Origin: Chitinophagales bacterium
GTDB lineage: Bacteria > Bacteroidota > Bacteroidia > Chitinophagales > UBA2359
Assembly: GCA_020636475.1 (NCBI GenBank)
Contig: JACJXU010000001.1
Location: 248,001-312,000 of the forward strand
Length of the DNA stretch: 64,000 nt
Reading direction: 5' to 3'
Positions 9,472 to 17,732 of the stretch are shown one piece after another (the first letter of the stretch is position 1; every line of letters begins with the position of its first letter). The notes under the pieces are model-generated. The model searched no databases. It was not told the DNA's origin and was given only the letters and a program-made list of their open reading frames with translations. A program made the translations under genes and the position numbers.

Positions 9472-10071
9472 ATGATTTATGCTTTTAAAGGTTTTATTCC
9501 GGTAGTACATCCTACGGCTTTTGTGCATCCGCAAGCTACGGTAACGGGCAATGTCATTATTGGGCGCGATGTTTATATTGGTCCGGGAGCGGCAATTCGT
9601 GGCGATTTTGGCGAAATAATTATTGAAGATGGCTGTAATGTACAAGAAAACTGCACCATTCACATGTTTCCGGGCGTGAGGGTACATTTGCACGAAGGGG
9701 CACATATTGGACACGGAGCGATTATTCACGGGGCAACGATTGGTAAAAACTGTCTTATTGGTATGAACAGTGTGATAATGGACAATGTGCTAATGGAAGA
9801 TGAATGTATTGTAGGCGCATTGAGTTTTGTAGCAGCGGATATGCACATTCCTCAACGGAGTTTGTTGGTAGGCAATCCTGCAAAAATAATCAAGCAAGTT
9901 AGCGATGAAATGATTGCTTGGAAAACAGAAGGTACGCGTTTGTATCAGTTACTGGCAGGCGAATGTCTCAGCGAGCTTGAAGCCTGCGAACCCTTGCGGA
10001 AAATTCCGAAAAAACGACTTCCGCAGGAAATATTGTACCGTACTTGGAATAGTATAAAAGCCAAGAAGTAG
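9472..10071 (+). CDS. PaaY/CaiE-like hexapeptide-repeat protein
   Basis: A 199-residue left-handed beta-helix protein of the gamma-carbonic-anhydrase-like group. Hexapeptide repeats run through residues 10-150, with metal-ligand-type histidines in HIGHGAIIHG. The tail (SELEACEPLRKIP) is typical of PaaY/CaiE thioesterase-like proteins rather than of plain carbonic anhydrase. There are no phenylacetate genes nearby, so the substrate is open. It is probably cotranscribed with the isomerase gene. Confidence 0.85.
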   Translation: MIYAFKGFIPVVHPTAFVHPQATVTGNVIIGRDVYIGPGAAIRGDFGEIIIEDGCNVQENCTIHMFPGVRVHLHEGAHIGHGAIIHGATIGKNCLIGMNSVIMDNVLMEDECIVGALSFVAADMHIPQRSLLVGNPAKIIKQVSDEMIAWKTEGTRLYQLLAGECLSELEACEPLRKIPKKRLPQEILYRTWNSIKAKK

Positions 10072-10095
10072 TAAGGCTTTGAAGGCTTTGTTTTT

Positions 10096-10139
10096 ATACC
10101 AAAATTGCACGAAAATTGCGTATCGGTTTAGGTATTATT
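10096..10139. repeat. 44-bp REP-like hairpin repeat, copy 1
   Basis: Matches 20189-20232 at 38 of 44 positions, and all six differences are transitions. Arms starting ATACCAAAA and ending GGTTTAGGTAT can fold together. The bases that differ in the left arm still pair through G-U, which suggests the fold is kept. Confidence 0.6.
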
Positions 10140-10182
10140 TTCACTGCCTGTTTTTTATTGAAAAACCTTGCTATTTTCTTCA

Positions 10183-10219
10183 TAAAAAAGCGGGCAGTAA
10201 ATATCTTACTACCCGCTTT
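10183..10219 (-). terminator. Terminator of the DUF2853 gene
   Basis: A 14-bp stem AAAAGCGGGTAGTA with TACTGCCCGCTTTT on the minus strand, with one G-U pair and a T-run, placed just after the stop at 10241. The single imperfect pair is better on the minus strand. It may also stop transcription from the converging paaY-like gene. Confidence 0.85.
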
Positions 10220-10240
10220 TCAAAAATTAATTACGAAAAT

Positions 10241-10582
10241 TTATTTTGCGTAAAATGATTGTTTACTCAATTTTTCTACCAATAAGTAATAAAAAATAGC
10301 ACGGAATTTATTTCTATTAGCTGAACCCATTTTTTCGCATACGCCTTTAATGGCGTCATCTAAAGCCGGAGCATCTTTCATTCCTAATTTTTTGATTAAG
10401 AAGTTGTTTTTCACACGGTCTAACTCGGCTGAATCTGAACAAGATACTTTAGATGCATCCGCTAAATAGATAGAGGGACCCAAGCCTTTAGTTACTGCAT
10501 GAAATAATGCTTCGTCATACTTAATGCCTAATTTTTTCATTTCGGCATGGTATTGAGCTAAAGTTTCATCAAATTTACTCAT
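10241..10582 (-). CDS. DUF2853 family protein
   Basis: A 113-residue cytoplasmic protein starting MSKFDETLAQYHAEM, a full-length match to the DUF2853 pattern I recall for small all-helical proteins of Bacteroidota and Proteobacteria. No catalytic motif and no known role. It is a single gene with its own strong terminator and a long A+T-rich leader. Confidence 0.85.
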   Translation of the reverse strand: MSKFDETLAQYHAEMKKLGIKYDEALFHAVTKGLGPSIYLADASKVSCSDSAELDRVKNNFLIKKLGMKDAPALDDAIKGVCEKMGSANRNKFRAIFYYLLVEKLSKQSFYAK

Positions 10583-10691
10583 GATTTTTAATTTGTTTTA
10601 AGGTATTTAATTAATAAAAAAATAAAATTACATCAAAAAAATGTATTTGTTGCTAAAAATATACAATTGAAAAGCAGCTATGCTCAGTAGA

Positions 10692-10724
10692 TTTCCATAC
10701 TTACTTGACGATGATGTATGGAAA
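10692..10724. other. Inverted repeat after the cysteine desulfurase gene
   Basis: A perfect 9-bp stem TTTCCATAC (10692-10700) with GTATGGAAA (10716-10724) and a 15-nt loop, in the 228-bp gap between two minus-strand genes. There is no T-run on either strand, so it is a weak terminator candidate or a 3'-end stabiliser. Confidence 0.5.
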
Positions 10725-10810
10725 AGTAACAATTAAAAAAAGAAATTACCGCATTTTTCAATAATTTTCACACACAAGTTTTTTGTAAAAGTAAAAGCAA
10801 GCTCGCAAAA

Positions 10811-11986
10811 TTACCTACTGTTGTGCGCGACCATTTTTTCGGGTAAAAGAATACCTTGCAAGCGTTGGATAAGCATGTCTATTTCCGATTTTGTGTTAAA
10901 TTTTGATAAAGAAAAACGTACTGCCGTATGTGCTGGCGAAGATTTTATGGCTTTGAGTACGTGCGAACCAATGTCGGAGCCGGAACTACAAGCACTGCCT
11001 GCCGATACGCAAATTCCTTCCACATCCAACTGAAACAACAATAATTCGGTAGGATAATTTTTTTGACAAAAACCTACATTTAGTATCGTATATAAGCTAT
11101 TGCCGTCCACATCGCCGTTGAATTGGATGTGCGGGAAGTTTTGAAGCAATTGCTGTTGCAAGTATTTTTTTAAAGAAAAAATATACTGTGTGTCTTTTTC
11201 CAAATTTTGATACGCTAAGTTTGCAGCAGCAGTCATTCCCATTATTCCGGCAATGTTTTCGGTGCCTGCACGGAGGTTTCGCTCTTGCGCGCCACCCAAA
11301 ATCATAGATTTTACCACATTTCCGGTACGCATGTACATAAAGCCCACACCTTTGGGTCCGTGAAATTTATGTGCCGAACTTGCCATAAAATCAAGGGGAA
11401 TTTCCTGCAAATTAATCGGGTAATGCGCAAAGGTTTGTACCATATCCGAGTGAACATACGCTCCTGCCGCTTTGCACAAAGTAGCGATTTTCGCTAAGTC
11501 TATCATCGTGCCTATTTCGTTGTTGGCGTGCATAAGGCTCACCAAAGTAGTAGGCGCATTGGCTTGGTAGAGTAATGTTTCCAACTCGGTTATATCTATT
11601 TGCCCTTTTTCGTTTACGCTTAGATACACTACTTCAATATTGTGGCGATGTTGCAAATCTTCTAAAGAATGTAAAATACAATGGTGCTCGGTCGGCGAAG
11701 AAATGATGCGCTGTATGCCCAAATCACGCACGGCACCTAACAGTATCGTGTTGTTGGCTTCGGTGCCGCAAGAGGTGAAAAACACTTCGGAGGGCGATGC
11801 CTGCAAGTGTTGGGCAATTTGTTTGCGTGCTTTTTCGATAGCTGCGCGCGCCTGTCGTCCTAAGTGGTGTACGGAAGAAGGATTGCCGTAGGTGTGGGTA
11901 AAATAAGGCAACATAGCTTCCAATACTTGTGGCGCAACGGCAGTAGTGGCGGCATTGTCGAAGTACAAAATTTCGGGTGCTGACAT
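10811..11986 (-). CDS. Cysteine desulfurase (NifS/IscS family)
   Basis: A 391-residue PLP enzyme that supplies sulfur from cysteine for Fe-S clusters or thio-modification. The PLP lysine is in SSAHKFHGPKG, with HSD and TEHH motifs upstream and the active-site cysteine in SAGSACSSGS. I start it at the ATG at 11986 (MSAPEILYFDNAATT), which fits the family. An upstream ATG at 12079 would add 31 unrelated residues and pass through the -7 box. No iscU or suf genes are adjacent, so its partner is unknown. Confidence 0.93.
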   Translation of the reverse strand: MSAPEILYFDNAATTAVAPQVLEAMLPYFTHTYGNPSSVHHLGRQARAAIEKARKQIAQHLQASPSEVFFTSCGTEANNTILLGAVRDLGIQRIISSPTEHHCILHSLEDLQHRHNIEVVYLSVNEKGQIDITELETLLYQANAPTTLVSLMHANNEIGTMIDLAKIATLCKAAGAYVHSDMVQTFAHYPINLQEIPLDFMASSAHKFHGPKGVGFMYMRTGNVVKSMILGGAQERNLRAGTENIAGIMGMTAAANLAYQNLEKDTQYIFSLKKYLQQQLLQNFPHIQFNGDVDGNSLYTILNVGFCQKNYPTELLLFQLDVEGICVSAGSACSSGSDIGSHVLKAIKSSPAHTAVRFSLSKFNTKSEIDMLIQRLQGILLPEKMVAHNSR

Positions 11987-12007
11987 ACAGTTTGTTTTTG
12001 CGAAAGG

Positions 12008-12015
12008 CAAAATTA
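12008..12015 (-). promoter_or_regulatory. -7 box TAATTTTG for the cysteine desulfurase gene
   Basis: Exact TAnnTTTG match on the minus strand that ends 21 nt before the chosen ATG and supports that start. No good -33 element. Confidence 0.5.
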
Positions 12016-12180
12016 CAATAAAAAAGGGAATAGGGTGAATGTAACAGCCTTTACAACAATGAACTTGGATTAACTGCAAGGTTTATTCCTGTTTGTTAAA
12101 AAATAGCCTAATGCTAAAATCGTAATTGTACTATGTGTCTTTTCGACCGAAAGGGGGAAATCTCAAAGAGAATGTTGGAG

Positions 12181-12212
12181 TTGCCTCACTACCTTTCGGC
12201 GAGGCAAGTAGT
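12181..12212. other. Permuted inverted repeat in a spacer
   Basis: TTGCCTC (12181-12187) and ACTAC (12188-12192) are followed, after 8 nt, by their complements in the same order (GAGGCAA at 12201-12207, GTAGT at 12208-12212). The two stems cross, so only one can form easily. It lies 10 bp after the stop of the minus-strand gene at 12223. Confidence 0.4.
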
Positions 12213-12222
12213 TTTAAAAAAA

Positions 12223-13632
12223 TCACTTTCCTCCTACACACAACGGCAGTAGCTGAGTAGTATTTTGCCCGTGAAGGCGCAGAAAATAATTTCCGACAGG
12301 CAAATTTGTAGGCAATACTATGGAAGCGTTGCCGTTTGTGGCAGTAATTTCCTTACGAAGGATAGTTTTTCCGTTTACATCTATGATGCCGGCTTGCAGC
12401 CTTGGTGTATTTTGGCTAAACTGAATTTGTACCGTTCCGCCGACACTTGCAGGATTAGGGAATAGGCGCGCTGGCGATAAGTTGGAAAATTCGTTTTCCA
12501 AACCCACTTCTTCTTCTCCATCAAAAGGAAGGTGCGTATCTATTACAAACAAACCTTCTTGCATATCCGAAATCAATATTTTCCGTGAGGGCAAAAAAGC
12601 ATACACGCCCCAAGCTCCTTCGTAGCTAAGGTAATCGTCGTCTTTGCTGGTGGAATAATGCGCGATTTGTTCCGGTTCGGCAGGATTTTGCACATCAAAA
12701 ACACGCAAGCCATCGTAGTAATACGACACAAAAATATAATGGTCTCGCCACATAAGGTTGTGGGCAATAGCGCGCGGATTGGTCTCAGAACTGAAGGTGC
12801 TTATAATTTCCGGGTCATAAATATTACTCACATCTACAATTTTGAGGGGTAAGCCCCAAGTTTCATCGGCAAAAGCGTAGTATTTACCATCAGGCGAAAC
12901 CCAGCCGCTATGGTTGTAACCTTGCCCAAAAGCACCGTATTGGCTAATAAAACCCAATATTTGCGGATTGGAAACATTTGTGAAATCTACTATATACAAG
13001 CCTTGTTCTCCGCAATTGAGGTAAGCGGTGTCGTTTTTTACAAAAACATCGTGCGCATAATACAAACCATCGTAGTTCAAGAGTAATTGAGGGCTTTCGG
13101 GGTCTTCTAAAGAGCAAACCAGAAAATCGTAGTATTGATTGTCGTTGAATCTTCCACCGCAGATATACAATTTTGCCGTAGCAGTATCAATATAAATATT
13201 GTGCGAATTTCGGATTAATAATTTGCTATCATATACTACTTGCACCGAATCGGGCAAATACTGAAGGTCTATTATTTGTAAACCACTGTTAAGCCCTTCA
13301 TCGCTTACGGCGTAAAGATAGTGCTGATACGTTTTGTAGTCACGATGCACAATTTGCGCGCCTTGCGAACCGCCCGCTATAAAAGCGGCTTGATATTCTT
13401 CGCCTGTTTCGGTAATATCAAAAATGTGCGTACCCATCGTGCTGCCAATAATAGCGTATTCGCGTTCGTTTAACGCAGCACCCCATATTTCGTTGTACGT
13501 ATTGTTGTAAAAACCGGAGCCTACCAAAGTAGTATCTTGCCATTGGTAAATGAGTTCGGGTTCTTCGCTTTGTGCTTGCAATAGCGAGTTGGGCATCAAC
13601 AATAATAAAAGTAGGTACGCTAAGTTTTTCAT
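12223..13632 (-). CDS. Exported choice-of-anchor-B protein with a C-terminal sorting domain
   Basis: A 469-residue protein with a signal peptide (MKNLAYLLLLLLMPNSLLQAQ) and repeated LVIVD-type beta-propeller blades (for example GLYIVDFTNVSNPQILG and LKIVDVSNIYDPEII). The NEIWG motif near residue 50 is typical of choice-of-anchor-B proteins. The last 80 residues (FPNPASVGGTVQIQF ... GNYFLRL) match a type IX secretion type-A sorting domain, so it is expected on the cell surface or released. It starts 12 bp after punA and is probably cotranscribed, although no functional link is evident. Confidence 0.85.
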   Translation of the reverse strand: MKNLAYLLLLLLMPNSLLQAQSEEPELIYQWQDTTLVGSGFYNNTYNEIWGAALNEREYAIIGSTMGTHIFDITETGEEYQAAFIAGGSQGAQIVHRDYKTYQHYLYAVSDEGLNSGLQIIDLQYLPDSVQVVYDSKLLIRNSHNIYIDTATAKLYICGGRFNDNQYYDFLVCSLEDPESPQLLLNYDGLYYAHDVFVKNDTAYLNCGEQGLYIVDFTNVSNPQILGFISQYGAFGQGYNHSGWVSPDGKYYAFADETWGLPLKIVDVSNIYDPEIISTFSSETNPRAIAHNLMWRDHYIFVSYYYDGLRVFDVQNPAEPEQIAHYSTSKDDDYLSYEGAWGVYAFLPSRKILISDMQEGLFVIDTHLPFDGEEEVGLENEFSNLSPARLFPNPASVGGTVQIQFSQNTPRLQAGIIDVNGKTILRKEITATNGNASIVLPTNLPVGNYFLRLHGQNTTQLLPLCVGGK

Positions 13633-13644
13633 TTTTTTAGTATT

Positions 13645-14472
13645 TTATAGTTGCTCCAGCACTTCTTTTATAATAAGCGTCATTTTGGGTTCGGCTTCGC
13701 CGGCTACGGCTATTACATCTTCTACCGAAACCTTTTTCACATCTTCTGCCGGATAGCCTTTGTCCGTAATAACCGATATTGCCATTACTTCCATGTTGCA
13801 ATGCACTGCCACCAACACTTCGGGAATGGTACTCATTCCTACAGCATCGGCTCCAATAATGTGCATCATACGGTACTCGGCTTTTGTTTCGAGATTGGGT
13901 CCCGACAAGCTGGCATATACGCCACATTGATAGCGAATGGCATGTTTTTGGGCAATTGCTTCGGCTTTTTGAAGGAGGCGCGCACTATAAGGCTCGCTCA
14001 TGTCGGGAAAACGAGGTCCCATTTCGTCTAAGTTTTTGCCCGTAAGCGGATTTTCCAAATGCAAATTTATATGGTCGTTTATCAGCAATAAATCGCCAAT
14101 TTCTAAAGTAGGATTCACGCTACCCGAAGCATTGGAAACTACCAAAGTTTCAATTCCCAACATTTTCATTACACGCACGGGCAAGGTAACTTGCTTCATA
14201 GAATATCCTTCGTAATAATGAAACCGTCCCTGCATTACCAAAACGGGTTTCCCACTTAAAAATCCTGCCACAAAACGCCCTTTATGACTTTCTACCGTAG
14301 AAACAGGAAAATGCGGAATTTCGTTGTAAGAAATTTCGTATATCATATCAATATCGCGAATAAGATTACCTAAGCCGGTACCCAAAATTATTCCGATAGT
14401 AGGTTTGAATGCTTGTAAGCGTTGGCGAATATAATCGCTCGCCATTTGAACATGTGTATAGTGATTTTCCAT
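13645..14472 (-). CDS. punA: Purine-nucleoside phosphorylase
   Basis: A 275-residue trimeric-type PNP that splits inosine and guanosine with phosphate for purine salvage. Motifs: ILGTGLGNL for phosphate binding, MQGRFHYYEGY, SNASGSVNP and GVYASLSGPNLET, with GADAVGMSTIPEV near the base site. Full length. The start codon lies only 7 nt after a consensus -7 box, so the mRNA may be leaderless. It diverges from the methyltransferase gene. Confidence 0.95.
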   Translation of the reverse strand: MENHYTHVQMASDYIRQRLQAFKPTIGIILGTGLGNLIRDIDMIYEISYNEIPHFPVSTVESHKGRFVAGFLSGKPVLVMQGRFHYYEGYSMKQVTLPVRVMKMLGIETLVVSNASGSVNPTLEIGDLLLINDHINLHLENPLTGKNLDEMGPRFPDMSEPYSARLLQKAEAIAQKHAIRYQCGVYASLSGPNLETKAEYRMMHIIGADAVGMSTIPEVLVAVHCNMEVMAISVITDKGYPAEDVKKVSVEDVIAVAGEAEPKMTLIIKEVLEQL

Positions 14473-14479
14473 AAGTGGA

Positions 14480-14512
14480 CAAAGATACGTTATTGCCGAA
14501 AGTTTTTACAAA
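14480..14512 (-). promoter_or_regulatory. Promoter of punA: TTTG, 21 bp, TATCTTTG
   Basis: The -33 element TTTG (14512-14509) and the -7 box TATCTTTG (14487-14480) on the minus strand are separated by 21 bp, a full match to the Bacteroidota primary promoter. Initiation is expected at about 14476-14473, almost on the ATG at 14472. Confidence 0.7.
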
Positions 14513-14562
14513 TTATTCGTGCGCATTTACTTTTACCTGCTGTGGCGGGCTAAAAATATTGC

Positions 14563-14570
14563 TACTTTTG
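14563..14570 (+). promoter_or_regulatory. -7 box TACTTTTG for the methyltransferase gene
   Basis: TAnnTTTG match ending 18 nt ahead of the ATG at 14589. It supports that start over the in-frame ATG at 14475, which lies upstream of this box. Confidence 0.5.
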
Positions 14571-14588
14571 TCAGAAATATGTAGTTCA

Positions 14589-15302
14589 ATGCGAAAAACG
14601 GGCAAGTTATATTTAATTCCTAATCTTTTGGGTGGAGACGATTTAGGCGTTTTGAGTGGTGACGTGCTAAAAATTGTGCCGCAACTTCAACATTTTATTG
14701 TAGAAAATGAGCGCAATGCGAGGCGATATTTGATAAAACTTTCAGGTACTTCGGGAAAAGTAGATTCGTGGCACTTTGCCGTATTAGATAAGCATCACAA
14801 AAAGCAACATTTCGATAAATCTTTGCTGGCTCCGGCACTGAAAGGTATGGACATAGGACTTATTTCTGAAGCGGGCTTGCCTGCTATCGCCGACCCCGGC
14901 GCAATTGTCGTAGAGCAAGCGCACAACTTATCCATTCAAGTGATTCCGTTGGTGGGACCCTCTTCTATTTTTCTGGCGTTAGCCGCTTCCGGTCTCAACG
15001 GGCAGTCGTTTAGTTTTCACGGCTATTTGCCCATAGAAGCCGAAGCGCGCGCGCGCAAAATCAAGGCGTTGGAAACCATGTCGCGAAAATTTAACACCAC
15101 CCAAATTTTTATTGAAACGCCCTATCGAAATTTACAAATGTTTGAAAGTATTGTCCGCACTTGTGGCGAGCATACGCACTTGTGTATTGCCGCCAATTTG
15201 TCTCTGCCCGATGAATATATTTTCACCCAAAAAATAGGTGATTGGCGCAAAAACCAAGCTGATATTAACAAAAAACCTTGTGTGTTTTTGCTATTAGGCT
15301 AA
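14589..15302 (+). CDS. SAM-dependent methyltransferase, tetrapyrrole-methylase (RsmI-like) family
   Basis: A 237-residue protein starting MRKTGKLYLIPNLLGG, similar to the N-terminus of RsmI (16S rRNA C1402 ribose methyltransferase). It has the family motifs GLISEAGLPAIADPG and VGPSSIFLALAASGLNGQSFSFHGYLP. It is shorter than RsmI and lacks its C-terminal domain. Bacteroidota often carry this short paralogue beside a true RsmI, so an rRNA target is only an inference. The start at 14589 is chosen from the promoter position and homology; 38 upstream in-frame residues look noncoding. Confidence 0.85.
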   Translation: MRKTGKLYLIPNLLGGDDLGVLSGDVLKIVPQLQHFIVENERNARRYLIKLSGTSGKVDSWHFAVLDKHHKKQHFDKSLLAPALKGMDIGLISEAGLPAIADPGAIVVEQAHNLSIQVIPLVGPSSIFLALAASGLNGQSFSFHGYLPIEAEARARKIKALETMSRKFNTTQIFIETPYRNLQMFESIVRTCGEHTHLCIAANLSLPDEYIFTQKIGDWRKNQADINKKPCVFLLLG

Positions 15303-15324
15303 AAATATGCGGGTGAATTTTTGC

Positions 15325-15879
15325 TTAAAACTGCTCTTTTGTTATTTCGTACCAAAGACACTTTTCGTAGGCGGGATAGTCTTTTAGTCGCGGGTGATTA
15401 AAAAATCCTTTTTTGTGCATGCCTATTTTCTGCATCACATTTTCCGATTTTACATTTTGCGCCGTGCAGGTGGCAATTATTTTGGGCAAATGCAAAGTGT
15501 TGAAGGCATAATCCAAGCATTTTTTGGCTCCTTCCGTGGCATAACCTTTTCCCCAAGCCGATTTTTTCAGCCGCCAACCTATGTCCGTAGCGGGCGTAAA
15601 CGTTGTTTCGTATGTTTGATATGCCAAGCCAATAAAGCCTATCCACTCGCCTGAAGACAAAATTTCCGTAGCGAAGTAGGTATATTTTCTTTCGGAAAAA
15701 TGTTGCCGGAGTCGGCTTATAAATGCAGCCGTTTCTGTGGTGGTCAATGTAGCCGGAAAATGCTCCATTACCGCTTCGTCGGCATTCAGGGCAGCAAGTT
15801 CTTCCAAATCTTCGGCAAACCAATTGCGAAAGCCGAGTCTTTCAGAAGTAAAAATGTATTTTTCTGCCAAAACCGTCAA
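15325..15879 (-). CDS. GNAT N-acetyltransferase, RimJ/RimL type
   Basis: A 184-residue acetyl-CoA-dependent transferase with the RimJ/RimL layout: TSERLGFRNW at the start, GFIGL in the core strand, the acetyl-CoA loop WGKGYATEGAKKCLDYAF, and NVKSENVMQKIGM at the end. The substrate is unknown. The start is a TTG at 15879; no ATG fits. It follows the LysM gene by 15 bp on the same strand. Confidence 0.85.
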   Translation of the reverse strand: MTVLAEKYIFTSERLGFRNWFAEDLEELAALNADEAVMEHFPATLTTTETAAFISRLRQHFSERKYTYFATEILSSGEWIGFIGLAYQTYETTFTPATDIGWRLKKSAWGKGYATEGAKKCLDYAFNTLHLPKIIATCTAQNVKSENVMQKIGMHKKGFFNHPRLKDYPAYEKCLWYEITKEQF

Positions 15880-15894
15880 TAATTTTTCTTTTAC

Positions 15895-17499
15895 TTATCG
15901 AACCCGTATCGTGCTTCCGGCATAAATATCATTGCCTTTCAGACTGTTTAGTTGGCGGAGATTTTCCACGCTGGTATTGTATTTTAGGGAAATGCGGTAC
16001 AAATTTTCGCCATAAGTCACTTGGTGAAATTGTGGCGTTTCGTTTTCCGCAATATTGTGCTGCGCATTCGTATTTGCAGATAGGCTTAAATTTTCCAAGA
16101 CTTGAGTGGTTGCACTGCTCGCTGTTTCGGTCGTTTCGTATGTTGCAAATGCTTTGGGAGAAGTTATTTCTGTTGTGGCAATGTTTGGAGTTTCACTTTT
16201 GGGAACTGAAACAGAAGTTAAAACAGGTGTTTTTTCAATTGGTTTTGTTTCTGTGTTTAAAGTGTTTACGTTGTTTTTGTCGAGAATAAAAGACGAGCCA
16301 TAAGTGCGTTTTTCGTGGCTTTGCTCCGGCTCAAGTTGATTTATCAGGCGAAAATTTGCCTCTTGCGTACTTATATCTACCAGATTTTCCATTTCTTGGT
16401 ACTGCATTTCAGTTGGAGCCGTAGGCTTTTTGTTAGGCATATACACTTTGGGAGGAAAAGGTGCTTTGCCGCGCAAAAATACTACCTCGCCTTTTTTCAC
16501 TTCTTCGCCGTAGCGAATCCAGTTGTTTTTGTATAGTTTGTCCAAATCTATGGCATATTGGGCAGCTATTTCTTTCAGCGTTTCGTTTTCTTTTACAAAA
16601 TGATATTTCTGCTTGCGAACCGCTTTTTCTCTTTTTTTGCTCAAAAATATATTGGTATGGGCAGGAATAATCTCATTTTCCGAAGACAAATTATTGTAGC
16701 GAACAACTTTAGACAAACTCACCTGATACAGCGAAGCAATTTGTTGCGGATAAACCGGATGGGAATAAGCAACCATATTCGCTTTATTGAGAACACTTAT
16801 GGGTTGTTTGGCAATGTCTTCGGGTACTATTATTGCTTGTTGAATATTCCATTCGGGAGTGGGTTGTGGCAAAGGCGCGTCCATTTCCGTAGCAGTAAGC
16901 ACTATGTATTCGTACTTTATTCTTTCGGGTTCTGTATTACTTACCAATAAATTGTCGGGAATATACTCCATTTTGTCATATACATACAGTGCATAATGCT
17001 CAATCAAATCAATAAGGCGATAAGCGTAGTTAGGAGCTGTAGCATAGCCTGCTTTTTTGAGTCCGAGACACCAAGATTTGTAGTCGCGCTGGTCGAGTTT
17101 AAACAAAAAATCGTAGCGACTTTTATCTAATATCTGCGAATGATTTACATACGAATCATAAACATTGGCGTATTTTCTAAAACACTCATTTGGCGCATCA
17201 TCTGTGTGTTTAATGGTTTCGCCCAACCAAGTGTTGTGGCATTTTGCCCCAAAGTGGTTGTTGGCAATGGTAGCGAGTTTGCTTCTGCCATAGTCGGTTT
17301 CGTGTAGTGCCTGCGCCAAAGTAACACTTGCCGGAATTCCGGTGCGGTGCATTTCGGCAATAGCATAATCTTTGTACTTGCTTACATACGCAATAGCCAA
17401 GGCATCTTCGTATTGCTGACCATAGCTGTACTGATAGAAGCAAGTACAAAAAAACAAACAGAGAAAAATACCCAAACGCTTGGTAAACATTGGCGGCAT
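15895..17499 (-). CDS. Exported glucosaminidase with LysM domains
   Basis: About 534 residues. A signal peptide (MFTKRLGIFLCLFFCTCF) is followed by an N-acetylglucosaminidase (FlgJ/LytG-like) domain, about residues 25-180, with GIPASVTLAQALHETDYGRS carrying the likely catalytic glutamate. A middle region has LysM-like segments (HFVKENETLKEIAAQYAIDL), and a clear LysM closes the protein (VTYGENLYRISLKYNTSVENL). It likely hydrolyses peptidoglycan in the periplasm. Start options are ATGs at 17499 and 17490. A longer in-frame start at 17595 would bury the signal peptide and is rejected. Confidence 0.88.
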   Translation of the reverse strand: MPPMFTKRLGIFLCLFFCTCFYQYSYGQQYEDALAIAYVSKYKDYAIAEMHRTGIPASVTLAQALHETDYGRSKLATIANNHFGAKCHNTWLGETIKHTDDAPNECFRKYANVYDSYVNHSQILDKSRYDFLFKLDQRDYKSWCLGLKKAGYATAPNYAYRLIDLIEHYALYVYDKMEYIPDNLLVSNTEPERIKYEYIVLTATEMDAPLPQPTPEWNIQQAIIVPEDIAKQPISVLNKANMVAYSHPVYPQQIASLYQVSLSKVVRYNNLSSENEIIPAHTNIFLSKKREKAVRKQKYHFVKENETLKEIAAQYAIDLDKLYKNNWIRYGEEVKKGEVVFLRGKAPFPPKVYMPNKKPTAPTEMQYQEMENLVDISTQEANFRLINQLEPEQSHEKRTYGSSFILDKNNVNTLNTETKPIEKTPVLTSVSVPKSETPNIATTEITSPKAFATYETTETASSATTQVLENLSLSANTNAQHNIAENETPQFHQVTYGENLYRISLKYNTSVENLRQLNSLKGNDIYAGSTIRVR

Positions 17500-17693
17500 T
17501 CTACGAAGTGTTTTATGAAATGAAAAAATAAATCTACTACAAATAACGCAATTTTTTCTGGAATGATATAACGAAAGAGAATTTTTCTTCGCCATAATGT
17601 ACTAAAAAATGCTTTTGAAAAGCTATTTTGCATAGAAAACTTCCCCAGTTGCGCAATTCTACAAAGGAGCTAAAATTTTATCCAAATCCTTGT

Positions 17694-17701
17694 TACTTTT
17701 G
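17694..17701 (+). promoter_or_regulatory. -7 box TACTTTTG for the gamma-glutamyltransferase gene
   Basis: TAnnTTTG match 31 nt ahead of the ATG at 17733. It lies downstream of the longer in-frame start at 17628 and so supports the shorter lipoprotein start. Confidence 0.5.
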
Positions 17702-17732
17702 TTCGTATTATTTCACTCCAACACAGTATCTG

